This document shows positions 1-4,300 of a DNA stretch of 6,272 nt, one piece after another. The stretch comes from an uncultured Butyricicoccus sp. (lineage in GTDB: Bacteria; Bacillota; Clostridia; Oscillospirales; Butyricicoccaceae). The stretch is taken from contig UQVU01000107.1 in assembly GCA_900544475.1 (NCBI GenBank), positions 1 through 6,272 of the forward strand, in the 5' to 3' direction. The notes under the pieces are model-generated. The model worked only from the letters and a program-made list of their open reading frames with translations. It was not told the origin of the DNA and searched no databases. The translations under genes and the position numbers were made by a program. How positions within the stretch are numbered: position 1 is the stretch's first letter; each line of letters begins with the position of its first letter.

Positions 1-190
1 GTAAAAGTCAGGGCGTGTACCTGACTTTTACACCTCTGCCTCGGGACACGTGTCCCGAGCCGCCCCTGCCGTGCAGGGGCGAGGGGGGTATCTCAAAAAG
101 TTTCTTCGGAACTTTTTGAGTATCTAGGGGGGACGCAGTCCCCCCTAGACAGCCAAGGGGAGTCAGAAGCATTTCCCTTCTCACTCCCCT
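1..190. repeat. Array of six back-to-back hairpins downstream of ftsL
   Basis: Nearly every base lies in an inverted repeat. H1: arms 1-12 and 20-31, perfect 12 bp, 7-nt loop GCGTGTA. H2: 40-59, perfect 20-nt palindrome CTCGGGACACGTGTCCCGAG. H3: arms 61-69 and 73-81, perfect 9 bp, loop CGT. H4: arms 92-104 and 108-120, 13 bp with one G-T wobble, loop TTC. H5: arms 123-134 and 138-149, perfect 12 bp, loop GCA. H6: arms 156-163 and 183-190, continued past one C-C mismatch by 165-169 and 177-181. None is followed by a clear T-run on the minus strand, so I do not call these terminators of the ftsL transcript. The stems differ from each other, so this is not simple tandem duplication; a mosaic of small palindromic elements is the likeliest reading. 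H1 shares its loop with a hairpin at 2468-2494. Confidence 0.85.
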
Positions 191-211
191 GTATATATCC
201 TATTCTTTCAA

Positions 212-703
212 TCAGCGGATATATTCCACGACCGAGGAAAACCACTCTGTCAAACCGGAAATTGCGCTGCCGAGCGAATGCCCGCTGCCCGAAACGGTCA
301 CAACGTCCGGTCGGGTCAGTTCAACGTATTCGATCTGCGAATTATCCATCTTGACCATGCCGAGATCGTCAACGGCGTGCTGCTCTACCTCGTCCATGTC
401 CATGCTGTTCATTTTCTTGGTCGTCAGCGAAACATTCTCTGCCTGCATCTCGGTGAGCGTGTCGCTCTGCTTGCTGACCTCGGCGGTCAGATGCGTCAGC
501 TGCATCTGACAGTAAAGAATGTACGCACACACGCCCGCCGCGGCAAGAACGCTTAGAATGACGTTCCGGCGCAGGCTCTTTCTGCGGCGCTTCTTCGGCG
601 GCTTGGCGAGATGAAGATCGCTCTTTTTCTCGCTATTCACTGCCGGCAGTTTCTCGTTGTATCGTTTATAGGCGGCACTGTCTCTCGTTGCTATTGCTGC
701 CAT
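212..703 (-). CDS. ftsL: FtsL-like septum protein
   Basis: The product is a 163-residue single-pass membrane protein. It has a basic cytoplasmic N-terminus (cluster KKRRRKSLRR near residues 37-46), one transmembrane helix (about 47-64), a predicted extracytoplasmic coiled coil (about 66-102), and then a segment with VEQHAVDDLGMVK (106-118) and QIEYV (123-127), typical of the FtsL/DivIC family. FtsL works with DivIC/FtsB and DivIB/FtsQ in the divisome to control septal peptidoglycan synthesis. Position supports the call: it follows rsmH by 47 nt, the standard mraZ-rsmH-ftsL order. The ATG at 703 is preceded by AGAAAGGG (713-720), a fairly weak ribosome site. The last 30 or so residues, a Ser/Gly-rich stretch then a Trp/Phe-containing end (SGLTEWFSSVVEYIR), extend beyond the family core. 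Sequence conservation in FtsL is low, so the call rests on topology and context. Confidence 0.85.
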   Translation of the reverse strand: MAAIATRDSAAYKRYNEKLPAVNSEKKSDLHLAKPPKKRRRKSLRRNVILSVLAAAGVCAYILYCQMQLTHLTAEVSKQSDTLTEMQAENVSLTTKKMNSMDMDEVEQHAVDDLGMVKMDNSQIEYVELTRPDVVTVSGSGHSLGSAISGLTEWFSSVVEYIR

Positions 704-712
704 AAAGCATTA

Positions 713-720
713 CCCTTTCT
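713..720 (-). promoter_or_regulatory. Ribosome binding site of ftsL
   Basis: AGAAAGGG on the minus strand, 9 nt before the ATG at 703-701. It matches the anti-SD only partly. A second ATG lies at 710-708 between this site and the chosen start, but it is in another frame and does not read into FtsL. Confidence 0.5.
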
Positions 721-750
721 GCTGAGTCCGTGGCACGGCGGAGCCGCACC

Positions 751-1686
751 TTATATCTTTTCGCATACGCGCAGTTTCGCGCTGCGTGCACGCGGGTTCT
801 CCTCGATTTCTTCTTCGCTCGGTAAAATCGGCTTGCGCGGCGTCAGACGCACCTTCGGCTTGTTGCCGCAGACGCACACCGGAAAATCCTTCGGGCAGGT
901 GCAGCCCTGCGCCGCCTTCTGGAACGCCGCCTTGACGATGCGGTCCTCCAGGCTGTGGAAGGTGATGACGGCGAGCCGTCCGCCGGGATTCAGGCACTCG
1001 ATCGCCTTTTCCATCGCCTCGCGCACCGCTCCCAGCTCATCGTTCACCGCAATGCGGATGGCCTGAAAGCTGCGCTTGGCCGGGTGCTGCTTTTCGCGCA
1101 GCGCCTTCGAGGGCATAGCGCCCCGGATGATGTCCACCAGTTCGAGGGTGGTTTCGATCGGCTTTTTCTCCCGCTCGCGCTCAATGGCCGCAGCGATCAG
1201 AGGGGCATAGCGCTCCTCGCCGTATTCAAACAGGATGTGGCGGATGTCCTCACGGCTCCACGTATTCACAACGTCATACGCGGTGAGCTTCTGCTGCCGG
1301 TCCATGCGCATATCGAGTGGCGCGTCCTTCATATAGGAAAAGCCGCGCTCCGCATGGTCGAGCTGGGGCGAGGAAACGCCGAGGTCGAACAGGATGCCGT
1401 CCGCACCGGCAAGACCCTGCCCTTCGAGGACACGGTCGATGTCGCGGAAGTCGCTCTTGACGGTCGTCACGCGAGCCCATACGGGCGCCAGACGGGTCTT
1501 TGCGTTTTCGAGCGCTTCGTCATCGCGGTCGATGCAGATCAGACGTCCGCCCTCCCCGAGCGCCGAAGCGATGCGCAGCGAATGACCTGCGCCGCCGGTC
1601 GTCGCGTCCACATAGACGCCGTCCGGCTTGATGTTCAGAGCGTCCAGACAAGGCTGGAGCAGAATGGAAACGTGATGAAATTCCAT
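751..1686 (-). CDS. rsmH: 16S rRNA m4C1402 N4-methyltransferase RsmH (MraW)
   Basis: RsmH uses S-adenosylmethionine to methylate N4 of C1402 in the decoding centre of 16S rRNA. The 311-residue product has the family's usual length. Visible family blocks are the SAM-binding motif VDATTGGAGHS (26-36), CIDRDDEAL (51-59), FDLGVSSPQLD (100-110), GFSYMKDAPLDMRMD (115-129), the EYGEERYA region (154-161), HPAKRSFQAIRIAVNDEL (201-218), PGGRLAVITFHSLEDRIVK (234-252), and a C-terminal CTC...CVC pair (C262, C264, C271, C273) before TPRKPI. The ATG at 1686 is chosen because AAGGAGG (1695-1701) sits 8 nt upstream and homology begins there. The frame stays open upstream to 1884, but that extension overlaps mraZ and reads as arginine-rich shadow. 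It lies 62 nt after mraZ and 47 nt before ftsL, as the second gene of the dcw operon. Confidence 0.97.
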   Translation of the reverse strand: MEFHHVSILLQPCLDALNIKPDGVYVDATTGGAGHSLRIASALGEGGRLICIDRDDEALENAKTRLAPVWARVTTVKSDFRDIDRVLEGQGLAGADGILFDLGVSSPQLDHAERGFSYMKDAPLDMRMDRQQKLTAYDVVNTWSREDIRHILFEYGEERYAPLIAAAIEREREKKPIETTLELVDIIRGAMPSKALREKQHPAKRSFQAIRIAVNDELGAVREAMEKAIECLNPGGRLAVITFHSLEDRIVKAAFQKAAQGCTCPKDFPVCVCGNKPKVRLTPRKPILPSEEEIEENPRARSAKLRVCEKI

Positions 1687-1694
1687 CGTGACAG

Positions 1695-1701
1695 CCTCCT
1701 T
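1695..1701 (-). promoter_or_regulatory. Strong ribosome binding site deciding the rsmH start
   Basis: AAGGAGG on the minus strand, 8 nt before the ATG at 1686-1684. It rules out the longer in-frame extension to 1884, which would overlap mraZ by about 135 nt. Confidence 0.9.
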
Positions 1702-1748
1702 CCGGTTGCGAAATTTCATTTCTTTTTTATCGTTTACTGCGGATTTTC

Positions 1749-2168
1749 TCAGAAATCCATGCCTTCCATGTCGGCCGAGATGCTTTCGGCGTCGATGTCC
1801 GCGTTGTACTCGTTCCACCGTCCGGTGTCCCAGATTTCGGCATGGTCGAGCAGACCGACGATCGTCACATTTTTTTCCAGACATGCAAAATCACGCAGAC
1901 TCCCCGGAATGAGGATGCGTCCCTGCGCGTCGAGCTGTACATCGGAAGCATTGGCGAAGTAGTATCGCTTGATGCGGCGCGCCTTTTCGCCGTTGCCGAG
2001 GCTGCGCAGGCGCATTTCGAGCGACGCCCACTCCGCATCGGGATAGACAGAAAGACAGCCGTCAAGACCCTTGGTGACGGTGAAGTGTTCGCCGAGCTCC
2101 TCGCGGAGCTTCGCGGGCATAGCAAGGCGGCCCTTGGCGTCGATAGTGTGCCTGTATTCGCCCTTCAC
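1749..2168 (-). CDS. mraZ: Transcriptional regulator MraZ
   Basis: MraZ is a DNA-binding regulator with two SpoVT/AbrB-like beta domains; it forms ring oligomers and controls the dcw operon, usually by repressing its own promoter. The 139-residue product has the usual length. The first domain starts GEYRHTIDAKGRLAMPAKLREEL (residues 3-25) with the DxxGR signature at 10-14. The second has LDAQGRILIPGSLRD (79-93) with its DxxGR at 80-84. The start is GTG at 2168, which gives the canonical M-x-GEY N-terminus. A GGGTGA stretch about 6 nt upstream may pair with the anti-SD. It is the first gene of a mraZ-rsmH-ftsL operon. A sigma-A promoter and three MraZ-type boxes lie immediately upstream, which fits autoregulation. 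Confidence 0.96.
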   Translation of the reverse strand: MKGEYRHTIDAKGRLAMPAKLREELGEHFTVTKGLDGCLSVYPDAEWASLEMRLRSLGNGEKARRIKRYYFANASDVQLDAQGRILIPGSLRDFACLEKNVTIVGLLDHAEIWDTGRWNEYNADIDAESISADMEGMDF

Positions 2169-2216
2169 GCTTTCTCACCCTGCCTCTCCGTCCTGCCGCT
2201 TCGATGGAGAAGCATG

Positions 2217-2243
2217 ACACTTTGCCCCACTTCTCACCACTCT
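2217..2243 (-). promoter_or_regulatory. Three MraZ-type operator boxes
   Basis: On the minus strand, AGAGTGG (2243-2237), GAAGTGG (2233-2227) and AAAGTGT (2223-2217) are separated by 3 nt each, giving an exact 10-bp period, one helical turn. This matches the described MraZ target style: GTGG/TGGG repeats in E. coli and AAAGTG[T/G]-N3 repeats in mycoplasmas, recalled from literature. The boxes begin 6 nt after the -10 hexamer, so they cover the expected transcription start and early leader. Bound MraZ would block RNA polymerase. Binding itself is inferred. Confidence 0.85.
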
Positions 2244-2249
2244 CATATA

Positions 2250-2278
2250 ATTATAACGGCACAGCGCTTTGAATGCAA
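2250..2278 (-). promoter_or_regulatory. Sigma-A-type promoter of the mraZ operon
   Basis: On the minus strand the -35 is TTGCAT (2278-2273), the spacer is exactly 17 nt, and the -10 is a consensus TATAAT (2255-2250). The expected start is near 2243, giving a leader of about 75 nt before the mraZ GTG. The sequence upstream (2279-2350) is A/T-rich with no gene and could act as an UP element. A second TTGCAT lies at 2285-2280, just upstream of the first, but is 24 nt from the -10 and so not the functional -35. Confidence 0.88.
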
Positions 2279-2350
2279 GATGCAATTTGTTATATTTTGC
2301 AGAAGTTTACCGCCCGGTATTCATGGTTTTGCGTTCTTTTTGCTATTTTA

Positions 2351-2539
2351 GAACACTTGTTCGATAGCCTGTCGAAAAACTTCGTTTTCCGACAACCTGT
2401 GTTTTGCGCTGCAAAACACTGACGTCCGAAAGTTCCCATTCGGAAACTTTCTCCCTCTCAAAGTCATAAAACCGAGGTACACGCCCCCGGTTTTCTGGAA
2501 TTTGCAAAGCAAATTCTATTTTACTCGCGCTATCGCGCG
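2351..2539. repeat. Mosaic of about seven consecutive hairpins between the sepIVA-like gene and mraZ
   Basis: Consecutive inverted repeats: 2351-2355/2358-2362 (GAACA/TGTTC); 2371-2380/2384-2393 (10 bp, one mismatch, loop TTC); 2399-2407/2411-2419 (perfect 9 bp, loop GCT); 2428-2437/2442-2451 (10 bp, one mismatch, loop ATTC); 2468-2474/2488-2494 (AAAACCG/CGGTTTT); 2498-2505/2509-2516 (perfect GAATTTGC/GCAAATTC, loop AAA); 2526-2530/2535-2539 (CGCGC/GCGCG). The block lies downstream of one operon's terminator and upstream of the mraZ promoter, and nothing else explains it. A 66-codon frame with a TTG start crosses it on the minus strand but has no ribosome site. The loop of the 2468-2494 hairpin is shared with hairpin 1-31. 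Confidence 0.8.
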
Positions 2540-2577
2540 GCAACTAACAACCGTAACAAATACCTTTGCTGACAAAG

Positions 2578-2602
2578 AAAAAGGGGCTGTCAAAGCAGCC
2601 CC
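2578..2602 (-). terminator. Intrinsic terminator of the rsmD-coaD-sepIVA-like operon
   Basis: On the minus strand, GGGGCTG (2602-2596), a 6-nt loop CTTTGA and CAGCCCC (2589-2583) form a perfect 7-bp GC-rich stem. TTTTT (2582-2578) follows directly, then CTTTG. It lies about 55 nt past the stop codon at 2656. It separates this operon from the independently promoted mraZ operon. Confidence 0.93.
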
Positions 2603-2655
2603 CCGTTACTCTGTTTACGTGTTCCCTGCCGGCAAAGCGACAGTTTTTCGACAGT

Positions 2656-3111
2656 TTACTTTGCGATGCTCTTGAAGCGCTGGCGAGCCTTGCGGACCTC
2701 ATCGAGCGAGAGCGCAACCGCTTCTTCGGTACGCTTGAGGGTGCCCTCGCAGTACTCGTTTGCGACTCTGCGCAGCTCACGCGCCTGAATTTCGGCGTTG
2801 CCCTGCACTTCCTTCGCCTTTTTGCGGGCCGCGACGACGATCTCGGTCTCGGAAACCATCTGACGCGCGTCCTCCTCGGCCTTGCGGCGGATGGCCTCCG
2901 CCTCGCGCTTGCCGGAGGCGAGCAGGTCGTTGCGCTTTTCTACGATGTCCTTTGCGGCCTGAAGGTCGTTCGGCAGGGTGGAGCGCAGCTCGTCGAGCAG
3001 GTCGAGCATATGGTCGCGCTCAAGGATACACTTCTCGCCTGCCAGCGGAATTCCCTTCGCGTCCTGCACCATGTCGTACATACGGTTGATCAGTTCATCT
3101 AAAGTTGCCAT
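2656..3111 (-). CDS. SepIVA/DivIVA-like coiled-coil protein
   Basis: The 151-residue product is a soluble, charged, mostly helical protein with no signal peptide or membrane segment. Residues 1-50 (DELINRMYDMVQDAKGIPL, then ERDHMLDLLDELRSTLPNDL) resemble, from memory, the N-terminus of actinobacterial SepIVA and of clostridial proteins found next to coaD, often labelled ATPase or V-type subunit H-like. Shared features are a DEL-x(n)-AxGxP block, a D-x-LDLLD/ELR-x-LPxDL block, then an Ala/Lys/Glu-rich coiled coil (about 52-151) with REAEAIRRKAEEDARQMVSE. No P-loop is visible, so an ATPase label would be unsupported. By analogy it may organise envelope growth or division at the membrane, but this is inferred. 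The ATG at 3111 has AAAGGA (3121-3126) upstream and lies 2 nt after the coaD stop, so it is probably translationally coupled. The operon terminator follows. Confidence 0.8.
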   Translation of the reverse strand: MATLDELINRMYDMVQDAKGIPLAGEKCILERDHMLDLLDELRSTLPNDLQAAKDIVEKRNDLLASGKREAEAIRRKAEEDARQMVSETEIVVAARKKAKEVQGNAEIQARELRRVANEYCEGTLKRTEEAVALSLDEVRKARQRFKSIAK

Positions 3112-3113
3112 GT

Positions 3114-3599
3114 TCAGTCTTCCTTTCGTGTGCGGCGCACAATATCCTGCACGATCTCATCCGGAACGAAACCGGCGACGCTGCCGCCATGTACTGCTAT
3201 GTCTTTTACCACCGAGGATGACAGGTACATATACTCCGAACTGGTCATAAGGAATACCGTATCAAGCTCGGCATTGAGCTTCCGGTTGGCCAGAGCCATT
3301 TGAAATTCGTATTCGAAATCCGACACTGCGCGCAGGCCCTTTACAAGCACGCAGGCGTTTTGGCTGTGGGCGTAGTCCGCCAGCAGCCCGCCGAAGCTCT
3401 CGATCTCCACGTTCGGGAGGTCTGCCGTCGTGCGCCGGAGCATTTCCTTGCGCTCCTCGACGGAGAACATCGGTTTTTTGTTCTGGTTGTGCATCACCGC
3501 AACGATCAGCCGGTCGAACAGACCGGAAGCGCGGCGGATGATGTCCAGATGTCCCAGCGTCACGGGGTCAAAGGAGCCGGGATAAATCGCAATTCTCAT
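3114..3599 (-). CDS. coaD: Phosphopantetheine adenylyltransferase (CoaD)
   Basis: CoaD transfers AMP from ATP to 4'-phosphopantetheine, giving dephospho-CoA and pyrophosphate, the penultimate step of CoA synthesis. The 161-residue product has the usual length for bacterial PPAT. It carries the nucleotidyltransferase signature GSFDPVTLGH (8-17, with T14 and H17 of the T/HxGH motif), the NQNKKPMFSVEER segment (38-50), KGLRAVSDFEYEFQMALANR (87-106) with R90 in the substrate/ATP-binding position, and YLSSSVVKDIA (125-135), the ISSTxxR/K-type motif. All key residues look intact. The ATG at 3599 lies 6 nt after the rsmD stop. Its ribosome site must sit inside the end of rsmD (GGATGAG/AAGAGA) and is weak, so translational coupling to rsmD is likely. 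The rsmD-coaD pair is a very common bacterial arrangement. Confidence 0.98.
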   Translation of the reverse strand: MRIAIYPGSFDPVTLGHLDIIRRASGLFDRLIVAVMHNQNKKPMFSVEERKEMLRRTTADLPNVEIESFGGLLADYAHSQNACVLVKGLRAVSDFEYEFQMALANRKLNAELDTVFLMTSSEYMYLSSSVVKDIAVHGGSVAGFVPDEIVQDIVRRTRKED

Positions 3600-3605
3600 A
3601 TTCTC

Positions 3606-4160
3606 TTACTCATCCGTTCCGCCGTCCTGCCGACGCAGAACGGTAATCATGGTCGCGCCGTAGCGGCGTTCGCGCACGACTTCAAATCCGTGGGCAAACT
3701 TATCCTCAACTGCACTTTCACAAATTATTATACCATTTGCAGAGAGAATGTCAAACCTTTCTATGCTCCGAAGCGCATTTTCCAGTATAATTCCGCCGTA
3801 AGGGGGGTCGAGGAAGATGAGCGAGAAGCGTTTTGCCCCCGCTTTCGCGAGAAAAGCGTCCGCCTCCATGCGGTGGGTGCGGGCGCGTTCCTGCACGCGG
3901 GCGGTCTGAATGTTCTTCGCAACGACATGATACGCCGTGCCGTTGTGCTCGACAAAGTCGCAGGACGCCGCGCCGCGCGAGAGCGCCTCGATACCGAGCT
4001 GACCGGTCCCGGCGAACAGGTCGAGCACCGCCGCCTCGCGGATATGGTCCTGAATGAGATTAAAAACGTTTTCCTTGACCCGGTCGGTCGTCGGACGGGT
4101 GTTCATGCCGGGCACAGGCTGGAGCTTGCAGCCGCGTGCCGAACCGGATACAACGCGCAT
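3606..4160 (-). CDS. rsmD: 16S rRNA m2G966 N2-methyltransferase RsmD
   Basis: RsmD uses S-adenosylmethionine to methylate N2 of G966 in 16S rRNA (E. coli numbering). The 184-residue product matches the family length. Visible motifs are RVVSGSARGCKL (2-13), TRPTTDRVKENVFNLI (21-36), the SAM-binding motif VLDLFAGTGQLGIEALSRGA (45-64), and the catalytic DPPY (D118-Y121) in FLDPPYGG. The glycine loop reads GTGQLGIEA where many relatives have GSGALGIEA, a conservative change. The ATG at 4160 is supported by AGGAGGT (4167-4173), 6 nt upstream. It is the first gene of a tight rsmD-coaD-sepIVA-like operon. No convincing promoter is visible in the 140 nt between uvrC and this gene, so transcription may come through from uvrC across the repeat at 4201-4284. 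Confidence 0.97.
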   Translation of the reverse strand: MRVVSGSARGCKLQPVPGMNTRPTTDRVKENVFNLIQDHIREAAVLDLFAGTGQLGIEALSRGAASCDFVEHNGTAYHVVAKNIQTARVQERARTHRMEADAFLAKAGAKRFSLIFLDPPYGGIILENALRSIERFDILSANGIIICESAVEDKFAHGFEVVRERRYGATMITVLRRQDGGTDE

Positions 4161-4166
4161 CGGGGT

Positions 4167-4173
4167 ACCTCCT
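4167..4173 (-). promoter_or_regulatory. Ribosome binding site of rsmD
   Basis: AGGAGGT on the minus strand, 6 nt before the ATG at 4160-4158. It is strong and fixes the start codon. Confidence 0.9.
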
Positions 4174-4200
4174 ATGTAAATTCTGCTGTGTATCTTCTAT

Positions 4201-4284
4201 CGTAGGGCCGGGTGCCCTCACCCGGCCGTTCCCTACCGTCTGCTCACCGTTCAATGCGGCGGGCTGAGGGCAGTCCGCCCTACG
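4201..4284. repeat. REP/BIME-like inverted pair of GTAG-footed hairpins
   Basis: Two 27-nt units face each other and share the end CGTAGGGC. Unit A on the plus strand is 4201-4227: GTAG foot 4202-4205, stem GGCCGGG/CCCGGCC (4206-4212 with 4221-4227), loop TGCCCTCA (4213-4220). Unit B on the minus strand is 4284-4258: GTAG foot 4283-4280, stem GGCGGAC/GCCCGCC, the same loop TGCCCTCA (4272-4265). Unit A has a second GTAG on the minus strand at 4236-4233. A GTAG tetranucleotide at the foot of a hairpin and head-to-head pairing are hallmarks of REP/BIME elements mobilised by Y1 (RAYT) transposases. No transposase lies in the window. The element sits between uvrC and rsmD and lacks a T-run, so it is not an obvious terminator. 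Confidence 0.8.
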
Positions 4285-4300
4285 GTTTCAGTCGATGCAG

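Noticed and set aside
40..59. Perfect 20-bp palindrome as a dedicated operator
   Set aside because: It could bind a dimeric regulator, but there is no promoter next to it and it is one of six contiguous hairpins, so the array explains it better.
123..190. Hairpins just downstream of ftsL as an intrinsic terminator
   Set aside because: The stems are strong, but no run of T follows any of them on the minus strand, so intrinsic termination is not supported.
1..190. CRISPR array
   Set aside because: The palindromes are all different in sequence and lack a repeated unit with spacers of constant length.
1687..1884. Upstream in-frame extension of rsmH
   Set aside because: It overlaps mraZ in another frame, is Arg/His-rich and unlike RsmH, while a strong AAGGAGG and the family N-terminus fix the start at 1686.
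955..1962. 335-codon open frame on the plus strand across rsmH and mraZ
   Set aside because: It is antisense to two clear genes and spans their boundary, with no ribosome site or family motif.
2343..2543. 66-codon minus-strand frame through the hairpin mosaic
   Set aside because: It has a TTG start without a Shine-Dalgarno sequence, and its whole length is built from inverted repeats. It is more likely an accidental open frame in repeat DNA, although such frames can be annotated as hypothetical proteins.
3300..4205. 301-codon plus-strand frame across coaD and rsmD
   Set aside because: It is a shadow frame crossing the boundary of two well-supported minus-strand genes and running into the 4201 repeat.
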